Assembly: GCA_038230775.1 (NCBI GenBank)
Contig: JBBRMQ010000020.1
Span: 1 to 30,382 of the forward strand
Length of the DNA: 30,382 nucleotides
From: JBBRMQ01 sp038230775
Lineage (GTDB): Bacteria > Acidobacteriota > Thermoanaerobaculia > Gp7-AA8
Reading direction: 5' to 3'
In this document: positions 1 to 7,236 of the stretch, piece after piece
How the letters are laid out: each line of letters opens with the position of its first letter
Position numbering within the stretch: position 1 is the stretch's first letter
The notes under the pieces: generated by a model
The model's input: the letters and a program-made list of their open reading frames with translations, nothing else
What the model was told of the DNA's origin: nothing
Database searches by the model: none
Made by a program: the position numbers and the translations under genes

Positions 1-1
1 A

Positions 2-3000
2 CGCCGCGCGCTGTCCATGGGTGAGGTGACGCTGACGCTGCAGACCGACAACGGCTTCGAGGGCTCGGATGACGGCCGCATCACGCTCCATCGCCGCGTC
101 TTCCGGACCGGCGAATCGGAGTTCCGTCTCAACGGAAAACGCGTCCGTCTCAAAGACATCTCCGACATCCTCATGGACACCGGCCTCGGCATCCGCAACT
201 ACTCCGTCATGGAGCAGGGCAAGATCGATCTGATCCTGTCGAACAAGCCGCAGGATCGCCGCCGCCTGATCGAGGAAGCCGCCGGCATCACCAAGTACAA
301 GACGAAGCGCCGCGCCGCGGAGCTCAAGCTCGACGAGACGCAGGCGAACCTTCTGCGGATCGACGACACGCTCTCCGAGGTCACGCGCAATCTCAACTCG
401 CTGAAGCGGCAGGCCGGTAAAGCGCGCCGCCATCGCGAGCTGTCCGATCAGCTTTCGACGGCCAAGCGTTCGCTGTACAGGGGGCGGATCGTCGCCGCGG
501 ACGCCGAGCAGAAGCTGGCGCGCGACGGCGTTGAGATCGCGCAGAAATCCGAGAGCGAGCAGGCGATGCTGGCGTCGTCGGAAGAGACGACGCTTTCGGA
601 GAACCGCACGCTGCTCGGGGCGCGCGCATCGCGCGCGTCGAGCATTCGGGAAGAGATCGCCACGCTCGGCGGCGACGTCGAACGTCTTCGCGCATTCCTG
701 CAACAGTCGGAAACGAGCCTCGCCGATCTCGCGCTGCGATCGGATACGTCGCGGGCGCAGACCGCCGAGCTGGAAGCCGAGGCGTCCGAGCAGCAGGCGC
801 AGCTCGACGAGAAGAGCGCCGCGCTCGATGCCGCGCGCGAAGAGCGCAATCGCCTGCGCGAGATCGCCGATCAGATCGAGCGCGAACGCCAGGACAAGTC
901 GGACGAGGTCCGCGGCCACGAGAAATCGCTGACCGGATCACGCGAGACGCTCATGCGCACGATCGCGAAGATTTCCGAGGCGCGGAATCACGTGCATCAG
1001 ATCGAAGTGGCCGTCGAAAAATGCGAGTTTTACCTCGGTAAACTGAGCGACACCGCCACGCGGGCCGCGCAGAACCGCGACGGCGCCCGCTCAGTGGTCG
1101 ATGAATACGAGGCCGCCTTGCGTGCGGCCGAGGCCGCGCTGGTCGAAGCGCAGCACGTGGCGCGCGAAGCGCTCGCGCAACGCGACGAGCTCACGTCGAA
1201 GCGCGACTCCATGCGCGCGTCGCTTTCCAGCACGCGCGACCGTCTCTCGCAGATCACGTACAAGATCGATTCACTGCGAACACTTCTCACATCGCTCGAA
1301 TCGCAGGACGACGCAGTACGCGCCGCGATTCTGGAGCTGGTGCCCGAGGCGCAGTCGGCGGCGGAGTCGGTTCGCGCGGGCGACGGATACGAAGCCGCGC
1401 TCGATACGCTGCTGCGCGACGTTTCGAAAGCCGTCGTGGTCGAAGACGCGAAGACGGCGCACGAGGCGATTCAGCGTCTGCGGCAGCGTGGCGCGGGTCG
1501 CGGCGCGTTTATCACTTTGGATTACAACGAGGCGGCCCCTCACCCGGCCTTCGGCCACCCTCTCCCCGCTGCGCGGGGCGAGGGCCTACATGACCCTTCT
1601 CCCCGTGTTTCGACCCACCACCAATATGACCCTTCTCCCCGCTTGCGGGGAGAAGGTGCGCGAAGCGCGGATGAGGGGCACTCCGGCACCCGTCGCGGCG
1701 ATGCGGCGTTCGCCGTTGTCGGCGATGGACCAGTCGCGGACGCCGTCCGCCAGGCCATTCCCGAGGCGTACATCGTCGGCAATCTGCAGCAGGCGCTGGA
1801 GCGTGCGAAGGAACGTCCGAGCGCGACGTTTGTCACGCTCGACGGCGACATCGTTCGCGGCCCGCTCGTCATCGGCGGCAAGACCGAGGGCGGCACGCCG
1901 GGCGTGTTCTCGGTCAAACGCCAGCTCAGCGATCTCGAGACCGAGCTCGGCGCGCAGGAAAGCCGCGCGACGAGAATCGCTGCCGATCTGCAGACGCTGG
2001 AAGAAGAGCTTCACGCCGCGGACGACGCGCGCATCCTCGCCGAAGAGCGCGCACGCGGCGCGGAGAACGAGCTGCGCGAGCACCACGGCCATCGCGATCG
2101 CGCGTTCGCCGATCTCGATCGCTTCGAGCGCGACTTCGCCGTTGCGGCGGAAGAGCAGACGCTCTATGTCGAAGAAAAGCAGCAGCTCATCACCAGGCGC
2201 GATTCCGCAATCGTCGAGTTGCAACAACTCGAGGCGCAGGAGCGCGAGACGCAGGAGTCGATCCGCTCGCACGAATCGCAGTTGACGATCGCGCGCGGCG
2301 AGTTCGAGCAGATCACGGACGTCGCTTCGAAGGCTCGCTTGGATGTCGAGACCACCGCCGGAAATGTGAACTCCATTCAGCGCGAGCATGAGAACCTCTC
2401 CCGCATCGTCATCTCCCTCGGTGCGCGCGTCACGCAGTTGCAGCAGGAGATCGAGGCGCTCGTCCGCAAGCAGCAGGAGACCGAGGCCGCCGCCGCCGAT
2501 GCGCGAACGCGGCTGGAAAGGTCATCGGCGAACCTCGCGGAGCTCAGCGAATCGCGAGTGACGATCGAGGCTGAAGTGGCCGAGCTCGAAGCGCGCGTTG
2601 CCGACCTCGAAACACGCGCGGTGCAGGCGCGCGAAGCGTGGAACGGGGCCAAAGGCGCGCTTTTCGAAGCCGAGCGCCGCCTCGATCGCGCGAAAGCGGC
2701 GTTCGAGCTTCTGCGCGAGCAGATCGCGCTCGACCTGCACGCCGGCGTTGACGCTCTCGCCGAAATCGAACCGCCCACCGACGACGACGCACGTGCGGCG
2801 CTGGAAGCGGAAGTGGCCAGGTTCACCGATCATCTGGAGAAGATCGGACCGGTCAACGTGCTGGCCATCGAAGAACATCAGGAGCTCGAGACCCGTGAGA
2901 CCTTTCTTCGGACGCAGCGCGACGATCTGGTGCAGTCGATCGAGTCTCTGCGCGGCACGATCCGCAAGATCAACCTGACGTCGCGCGATCTGTTCCGCGA

Positions 3001-3454
3001 GGCGTTCACCGCGGTCAACACGTCGTTCACCGAGATCTTCATGTCGTTGTTCGGCGGCGGCACGGCCCGCATGCAGCTCCTCGATGAGGAAGACGTCCTC
3101 GAAAGCGGCATCGAGCTCGCGGCGCAGCCGCCCGGCAAGCGGAACCAGTCGATCGCACTGCTGTCCGGCGGCGAGCGCGCGCTCACCGCACTCGCGCTGC
3201 TTTTTGCGATCTTCCGCTACAAGCCGTCGCCGTTCTGCATCCTCGACGAGGTCGACGCACCGCTCGACGAGGTGAACAACGATCGCTTCATCCGTCTGGT
3301 GCGCGACATGTCGCGCGATACTCAGTTCATCATGATCACGCACTCGCGCCGCACCATGGAGGCGGCCGACGTTCTCTACGGCGTGACGATGGAAGAAGCA
3401 GGCTGCTCGCGGCTGGTCAGCGTCAACTTTGCGGAGCTGGTGGAAGCGAGTTAG
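2..3454 (+). CDS. smc: Chromosome segregation ATPase SMC, 5'-truncated by the window edge
   Basis: The reading frame is open to the window edge, so the true start and the Walker A region lie upstream. The first ATG (position 17) falls inside the conserved N-terminal head, so it is not the start. The remaining head carries an EQGKID motif and an RRRLIEEAAGI segment. Two long charged coiled coils flank a hinge at about 1270-1900, recognisable from FVTLDGDIV and GPLVIGGKTEGG. The C-terminal head has the ABC signature LLSGGERALTALALLFAIF, Walker B FCILDEVDAPLDE and a QFIMITHSRRTMEAADVLYGVTM ending typical of SMC. SMC dimers compact and segregate the nucleoid with ScpA and ScpB. The hinge holds an in-frame repeat insertion (1535-1679). 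The last 32 nt overlap the convergent PAP2 gene. Confidence 0.96.
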   Translation, partial: RRALSMGEVTLTLQTDNGFEGSDDGRITLHRRVFRTGESEFRLNGKRVRLKDISDILMDTGLGIRNYSVMEQGKIDLILSNKPQDRRRLIEEAAGITKYKTKRRAAELKLDETQANLLRIDDTLSEVTRNLNSLKRQAGKARRHRELSDQLSTAKRSLYRGRIVAADAEQKLARDGVEIAQKSESEQAMLASSEETTLSENRTLLGARASRASSIREEIATLGGDVERLRAFLQQSETSLADLALRSDTSRAQTAELEAEASEQQAQLDEKSAALDAAREERNRLREIADQIERERQDKSDEVRGHEKSLTGSRETLMRTIAKISEARNHVHQIEVAVEKCEFYLGKLSDTATRAAQNRDGARSVVDEYEAALRAAEAALVEAQHVAREALAQRDELTSKRDSMRASLSSTRDRLSQITYKIDSLRTLLTSLESQDDAVRAAILELVPEAQSAAESVRAGDGYEAALDTLLRDVSKAVVVEDAKTAHEAIQRLRQRGAGRGAFITLDYNEAAPHPAFGHPLPAARGEGLHDPSPRVSTHHQYDPSPRLRGEGARSADEGHSGTRRGDAAFAVVGDGPVADAVRQAIPEAYIVGNLQQALERAKERPSATFVTLDGDIVRGPLVIGGKTEGGTPGVFSVKRQLSDLETELGAQESRATRIAADLQTLEEELHAADDARILAEERARGAENELREHHGHRDRAFADLDRFERDFAVAAEEQTLYVEEKQQLITRRDSAIVELQQLEAQERETQESIRSHESQLTIARGEFEQITDVASKARLDVETTAGNVNSIQREHENLSRIVISLGARVTQLQQEIEALVRKQQETEAAAADARTRLERSSANLAELSESRVTIEAEVAELEARVADLETRAVQAREAWNGAKGALFEAERRLDRAKAAFELLREQIALDLHAGVDALAEIEPPTDDDARAALEAEVARFTDHLEKIGPVNVLAIEEHQELETRETFLRTQRDDLVQSIESLRGTIRKINLTSRDLFREAFTAVNTSFTEIFMSLFGGGTARMQLLDEEDVLESGIELAAQPPGKRNQSIALLSGGERALTALALLFAIFRYKPSPFCILDEVDAPLDEVNNDRFIRLVRDMSRDTQFIMITHSRRTMEAADVLYGVTMEEAGCSRLVSVNFAELVEAS
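1535..1679. repeat. Composite palindromic element inserted in frame in the SMC hinge
   Basis: The outer ends are GCCCCTCACCCGGCC and GCGGATGAGGGGC. Inside are two GC-rich hairpins of the CTCCCCG...CGGGGAG type. A second copy of the element lies at 25968-26095 in the opposite orientation, with the same two ends and hairpins but a different middle. Here the element is translated without a stop, as a Pro/Arg/Gly-rich loop containing PSPRLRGEGARSADEG. Its residues do not fit the hinge fold, whose conserved strands continue on both sides. Confidence 0.85.
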
Positions 3455-4289
3455 GCCGGCGCGTCAGCGTCGCGGCGCAGATCAAGCCGATCGCCGCCGA
3501 TGCGGTCACATCCGACGGCCAGTGCCGGAACGCGAGCACGCGCGACACCGCGACGCCGATGGCCAGAATCGCGGCCGCAATGCGCAGCGATCGCGACCGG
3601 GCGTGAAACAGCAGCACGCCGCCGAGCGCGAACGCGCCGACGGTGTGTCCGCTCGGGAATGACGTGGCCGACGCGCGCACGTGATGGAACGGGCCGAGCC
3701 ACAACTCCGGCCGCGTGCGCCCCACGGCGAACTTGACGATCTGCACGACGATGCCGGCAAACGCTCCGGCGATCGCCATGGCCACCGCGTACCAGATCCA
3801 GTCGCGCGTGCGATAGACCACGCCGGCCAGCAGAAAGAAGCCGATGATCATCACCGGATTCATCCCGCCGCCGAATCGATTGGCGTAGCGGATGACGGTC
3901 TCGACACGCGGAGAGTCGAGGCGTTCGCTGATCGCCATCAGCGGTGCGTCGGCCCAGCGCCAGAGGGCCGCGACGATCATCGCGCACACGCCGATCAATC
4001 CGAGGAGCCACGACGAGCGGCGCAGCGCAACGCCGCGCGCTTCGATCCGCACCTCGCGAAAATCGCCACCGCGCTGCAGGAGTGCGATCACGAACAGCCC
4101 GGTCACGAACCAGAACGCTACGTCCCACGAAGGCGCCTCGCGTCCGAGGAACGAGAGGTCGTCAATACCGAGGGTGGCGTGGCAGCAGAGGTTGTTGATG
4201 TCGACCACGGGCTCGGGCCACAGGACGGACAGCGCCAGCAGAACGATGAAGGCGGCGGATGCGGTGCGCCGGCTACTTTCGATAGACAT
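3423..4289 (-). CDS. PAP2-family membrane phosphatase
   Basis: 288 residues with about six hydrophobic segments. All three signatures of the type 2 phosphatidic acid phosphatase superfamily are present: KFAVGRTRP (KX6RP), FPSGHT (PSGH) and SRVLAFRHWPSD (SRX5HX3D). Family members dephosphorylate lipid phosphates such as phosphatidic acid or undecaprenyl pyrophosphate at the outer face of the cytoplasmic membrane; the substrate here cannot be told. The ATG at 4289 lies inside the end of the upstream glycosyltransferase gene (17-nt overlap). The two are probably co-transcribed and may share a lipid-linked sugar pathway (inference). The 3' end overlaps the convergent smc by 32 nt. Confidence 0.9.
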   Translation of the reverse strand: MSIESSRRTASAAFIVLLALSVLWPEPVVDINNLCCHATLGIDDLSFLGREAPSWDVAFWFVTGLFVIALLQRGGDFREVRIEARGVALRRSSWLLGLIGVCAMIVAALWRWADAPLMAISERLDSPRVETVIRYANRFGGGMNPVMIIGFFLLAGVVYRTRDWIWYAVAMAIAGAFAGIVVQIVKFAVGRTRPELWLGPFHHVRASATSFPSGHTVGAFALGGVLLFHARSRSLRIAAAILAIGVAVSRVLAFRHWPSDVTASAAIGLICAATLTRRPNSLPPAPQS

Positions 4290-5760
4290 CGAACCACTTT
4301 CCGATCATCTGCAGCTGGTCCACATGACGGTAGTTGCGAAGCGTGGCGGCGATCTCGCTCGCATGGGCGCGGCTGGTCGCGATGACGTCGGGCGTGCCGA
4401 TGTTGTCCGCGTCGACGTAACGAACGCGCTCCAGCTCACGCGGAAAATGGCGCGACCAGAGATAGGGGGACGAATAGAGCGCAATCCGCTCCGGAGGCAC
4501 TCTCTGTTTTTGAAGCGCAGCGATCAGCGGGCGCGTGGACGACACCTCGTTGACGAACGGCATCATCGTGAGGCCGACGAAGGTCAGCGCGATGATCGAT
4601 GTCAGGCCGAGCGCGATGGTGGACGCGATCGGCGGCCGAAGGAGCGAGACGATGATGCCGATGATCGCCGTGCCAGCCAGAACGATGGACAAGCCGCGAA
4701 GCGAGACGTGGTACGGGTTCTTGACGAATGGAAGGGCAAAGCCGGCCAACGCCAGAATGGCCAGCATCGCGATGTTGGCGAAGCGAGTGTGGGGCCAGCC
4801 CTCTGGCTGGCCGGCCAGCCGGAGGGCTGGCCCCATACCGGCGATCATCAAGGCGACGGGCGGGATCAACGCCATCATGTACACGTCGAGCTTACTGCTC
4901 ATGAGCGAATAGGGAACGATCACCGCCGCGATCCACAGCAGATGAAAGCGGTTCGCTCTTCTCACCGCCAGGACCGCCAGAAAAAACCACGGAACCACGG
5001 CGCCGGGAAGATGCAGCAGGTAGTACCAGGGTGGAGCGCGGTGAACCCACGACGCGATCGCGCGACCGACGGTCTGTTTGACGATCACCTCATGCGTGTA
5101 CGCGTCGCCGCCGAGAATCATCGCCGGTACGAACCAAAGGAGCGGAATGACGATCATCGCGGCAATCACCGGAACGTAGTTCGCGCGCGGGACCGCACGG
5201 CGGCGCCAGCATTCGAAACCGAAGAGCACGATCGCGATGACGGGCGCCATCGGGCCCTTGATCAGCGTCGCCACGCCGAGCCACACGCCGCTCCAAAGCA
5301 GAGCGCGACGGTCGCCATCCTCGAAGAACCGTTGCAACATCCAGATCGCCAGCGTCAGAAACGCCGTGAAACTGACGTCCATCCGCGCGGTCTGTGCCGA
5401 TACCCACACCATCAGCGACGTACCACACACGAATGCCGAAAGCGGGCCGCCCATGCGCCACACGATCCAGAGCAGAAAAACGAACGCCGCGAGCGACGGG
5501 ATCACGAACGCCCATGTTGAGTCCACGCCGAACGGGAGCGTCAGCAGATCGACGAGCCAGAAATGCAGCGGTGGTTTGTGCGTGAACGGTACGCCGTTCA
5601 GCGTCGGCAGAAACCACGCGCCGGTCGCGCGCATCTCCCGCACGACCTGCCCGTATTTCGTCTCGTCGCCAACCGCCAGATCGCGCCCGAACGGCGTCAC
5701 GAGAGCGGCGAGAACGACGAACGCAACCGCGGCAAAAAGCAGCTTCAACTGTTGTGTCAT
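4273..5760 (-). CDS. PMT/ArnT-like GT-C glycosyltransferase, integral membrane
   Basis: 495 residues with many hydrophobic helices. Near the N-terminus, RDLAVGDETKYGQVVREM matches the acidic first-loop motif of GT-C enzymes of the ArnT/PMT_2 type, where an Asp/Glu pair binds metal or acts in catalysis. The following FTHKPPLHFWL is also typical of this family. These enzymes move a sugar from a polyprenyl-phosphate donor to lipid A, protein or glycan; the acceptor here is unknown. Residues near GPALRLAGQPEGWPHT come from an in-frame palindromic element (4787-4838), placed in a loop after a helix. The gene overlaps the downstream PAP2 phosphatase gene. Confidence 0.88.
   Translation of the reverse strand: MTQQLKLLFAAVAFVVLAALVTPFGRDLAVGDETKYGQVVREMRATGAWFLPTLNGVPFTHKPPLHFWLVDLLTLPFGVDSTWAFVIPSLAAFVFLLWIVWRMGGPLSAFVCGTSLMVWVSAQTARMDVSFTAFLTLAIWMLQRFFEDGDRRALLWSGVWLGVATLIKGPMAPVIAIVLFGFECWRRRAVPRANYVPVIAAMIVIPLLWFVPAMILGGDAYTHEVIVKQTVGRAIASWVHRAPPWYYLLHLPGAVVPWFFLAVLAVRRANRFHLLWIAAVIVPYSLMSSKLDVYMMALIPPVALMIAGMGPALRLAGQPEGWPHTRFANIAMLAILALAGFALPFVKNPYHVSLRGLSIVLAGTAIIGIIVSLLRPPIASTIALGLTSIIALTFVGLTMMPFVNEVSSTRPLIAALQKQRVPPERIALYSSPYLWSRHFPRELERVRYVDADNIGTPDVIATSRAHASEIAATLRNYRHVDQLQMIGKWFDVYRK
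4787..4838. repeat. 52-bp REP-like palindrome inside the glycosyltransferase gene
   Basis: Two 26-nt arms, 4787-4812 and 4813-4838, are reverse complements with two mismatches and no spacer. The core is GGCCAGCCGGAGGGCTGGCC. Related copies occur at 8788-8839, 14550-14602, 14643-14690 and 23942-23993. This copy is translated within the host gene with no stop codon. Confidence 0.92.
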
Positions 5761-5801
5761 CAGTGCCTTAGAGAGGCCAGATCATTTTGTCCGCGCGGGT
5801 G

Positions 5802-5832
5802 TAAAATCGACGTGCAGGGACTTCAAAGGAGG
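5802..5832 (+). promoter_or_regulatory. -10-like box and strong Shine-Dalgarno before the DUF465 gene
   Basis: TAAAAT at 5802-5807 is a plausible -10 box with no clear -35. The same TAAAATCG string recurs at 10823. AAAGGAGG at 5825-5832 is a near-perfect Shine-Dalgarno sequence 9 nt before the ATG at 5842. It fixes that start and is the strongest in the window. Confidence 0.6.
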
Positions 5833-5841
5833 AAACGTTTG

Positions 5842-6078
5842 ATGTCGAATCGTACCGCAGACATTCAACAGATTCTCAGCCAGGCCGATGAACAATTCCG
5901 CCATTGGATCGAAGAGCATCACGCTTGCGAGTCGCGATTGAATGAGCTCACGACCAAGAATCCGATGAGCACAGAAGAGGAAATCGAAGAGAAGACGTTG
6001 AAGAAGCGGAAACTCCATTTGAAGGATCAGATGGCCGCTCGCATTCGGTCGTACGAATCCTCTCAGGTCTCGGCCTGA
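5842..6078 (+). CDS. DUF465 (YdcH-like) small helical protein
   Basis: 78 residues, highly charged and predicted to form two antiparallel helices. The segments HWIEEHHACESRLNELT and EEEIEEKTLKKRKLHLKDQMAARI match the DUF465/YdcH pattern: an EEHH-type first helix, then a second helix ending LKKxKLxLKDxM. The molecular role of the family is unknown. The gene stands alone, with its own ribosome binding site and a rho-independent terminator 22 nt after the stop, so it is probably a well-expressed monocistronic unit. It is divergent from the glycosyltransferase at 5760. Confidence 0.85.
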   Translation: MSNRTADIQQILSQADEQFRHWIEEHHACESRLNELTTKNPMSTEEEIEEKTLKKRKLHLKDQMAARIRSYESSQVSA

Positions 6079-6100
6079 ACCCAACACACTGATGAGATGG

Positions 6101-6131
6101 AAGGGACTCCTTTTGGAGTCCCTTTTTCTTT
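6101..6131 (+). terminator. Rho-independent terminator of the DUF465 gene
   Basis: A perfect 10-bp stem, AAGGGACTCC / GGAGTCCCTT (6101-6110 and 6115-6124), with a TTTT loop, runs into a T-rich tract. This is the clearest intrinsic terminator in the window. Confidence 0.92.
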
Positions 6132-6137
6132 AGAGAC

Positions 6138-6245
6138 GGGGAACGGGGAATGTTGAATGTTGAATGTTGCATGTTGAATGTTCCGGCTGTTGCTCATTCA
6201 ACATTCAACATTTAACATTCCTCGTTCCCCCGTTCCCCGCTCCCC
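6138..6245. repeat. AT-rich inverted repeat built from TTGAATG units
   Basis: The left arm (6138-6182) has GGGGAACGGGGAATGTTGAA followed by further ATGTTGAATG units. The right arm (6195-6245) has ATTCAACATTCAACATTTAA and ends in GTTCCCCG-type sequence. The arms are approximately reverse complementary. The heptamer units recur within each arm, and base composition differs sharply from the GC-rich surroundings. There is no coding function. Confidence 0.85.
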
Positions 6246-6334
6246 ACGGGTTCCCCCTTTGCATACCATCACCCCATGCTCAGCATTCGCTTCGCACGCT
6301 TAGCGGCCGGATTGTCCATTCCCGCTACAATCCC

Positions 6335-6433
6335 GGCAAGACGGCGAACCGTCTTTGCGGAGAGTCGCAGATCAAAGTGAAGATACCGGACAACGTGAAC
6401 GTCGGCCTCAGCGTGATCGCGGAGCACGCATGA
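6335..6433 (+). pseudogene. Possible C-terminal remnant of phosphatidylserine decarboxylase (psd)
   Basis: The frame that ends at 6433 reads GESQIKVKIPDNVNVGLSV then IAEHA. This resembles the C-terminus of short, archaeal-type phosphatidylserine decarboxylases (GSRVDVxLP...VxVGxxVxAGE). Its TGA overlaps the pssA ATG as ATGA, the junction expected of a psd-pssA operon. No upstream Psd sequence, including the LGST processing site, is visible; the AT-rich inverted repeat lies just before it. I infer a decayed psd. The similarity is short, so it could be a chance open frame in the pssA leader. Confidence 0.33.
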
Positions 6434-7236
6434 CGCAGGGGAACGTGCGCCGCAACCTGCGGCGGGGCGTGTACGTCATTCCGACGTTCTTCACCGTCCT
6501 CAATCTCTTCTTCGGCTTTCGGTCGATCGTCTACAGCACGCGCGGCATCGAGGCGATGTCTTTCAATCGCATAGACCTCGCCACGCACGCATTCGAGGTC
6601 GCGTGCCTGTCGCTGCTGATCGCCGCGGTGTTCGACACCTTCGACGGGATGATCGCGCGCGGCCTGGGTGCGACGAGCGAGTTCGGCAAGGAGTACGACT
6701 CGCTGGCCGACGTGGTGACGTTCGGCACTGCGCCCGCGGTCCTCGTCTACGCCTGGGGTCTGCACACCCTCCACAACCTCGGTGGCGGGATCGCGTTCCT
6801 CTTTCTGGTCAGCGTTTCTTTGCGCCTCGCGCGCTTCAACGTGATGACCGGGAAAACGGACTACCGCTATTTTGTCGGCCTTCCGAGCCCCGCCGGCGCA
6901 TTGACGCTGGCGTCGATCATCTTCTACGCACCGAGCCCGATCACGGATGACAAGTTCGCGTACGTGATGCTCTTCGTCACTGCGGCCGTCGCGTTCGCCA
7001 TGGTCTCGCCAATTCGCTGGCGCAGCCAGAAGGGCCTGAACGTTCAGAAAGAGCGCTCGCTCATGTACATCGTGGTTCTGGCGCTCATTCTCGGAATCTT
7101 CAGCAAGTGGCCGCGCGAGTTCCTGTTCGTCTTCGCGGTGGGGTACTTCATCTCCGGTCCGATGCTGCGGCTGTGGGCGATCGCGTTCCCGTCGCGGAAG
7201 CTGGCGGAAGAAGTGCTGGCACCGGAGACCGTTTGA
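6430..7236 (+). CDS. pssA: CDP-diacylglycerol--serine O-phosphatidyltransferase
   Basis: 268 residues. The CDP-alcohol phosphatidyltransferase signature is complete: FDTFDGMIARGLGAT then SEFGKEYDSLAD, i.e. DX2DGX2ARX8GX3DX3D with both metal-binding Asp pairs. It is flanked by several membrane helices. The hydrophobic start GVYVIPTFFTVLNLFFGF fits the bacterial PssA of membrane type. The enzyme makes phosphatidylserine, the precursor of phosphatidylethanolamine. The ATG at 6430 has GGAG at 6421-6424. The TGA overlaps the TTG start of the next gene as TTGA, implying translational coupling. Confidence 0.93.
   Translation: MTQGNVRRNLRRGVYVIPTFFTVLNLFFGFRSIVYSTRGIEAMSFNRIDLATHAFEVACLSLLIAAVFDTFDGMIARGLGATSEFGKEYDSLADVVTFGTAPAVLVYAWGLHTLHNLGGGIAFLFLVSVSLRLARFNVMTGKTDYRYFVGLPSPAGALTLASIIFYAPSPITDDKFAYVMLFVTAAVAFAMVSPIRWRSQKGLNVQKERSLMYIVVLALILGIFSKWPREFLFVFAVGYFISGPMLRLWAIAFPSRKLAEEVLAPETV

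Noticed and set aside
1101..2285. Long open frame (394 codons) on the plus strand within smc
   Set aside because: Arg/Ser-rich out-of-frame reading of GC-rich coding DNA; no domain, and smc is certain in the other frame.
3892..5520. 542-codon open frame opposite the PAP2 and glycosyltransferase genes
   Set aside because: Composition dominated by Arg, Asp and His, typical of antisense shadows; the minus-strand genes have clear motifs and membrane helices.
6138..6245. CRISPR-like array of TTGAATG units
   Set aside because: Units are 7 nt and contiguous, with no spacers; the arrangement is an inverted repeat.
6313..6331. TTGTCC...TACAAT as a pssA promoter
   Set aside because: The hexamers are only 7 nt apart, too close for sigma-70-type spacing; no other -35 is visible.
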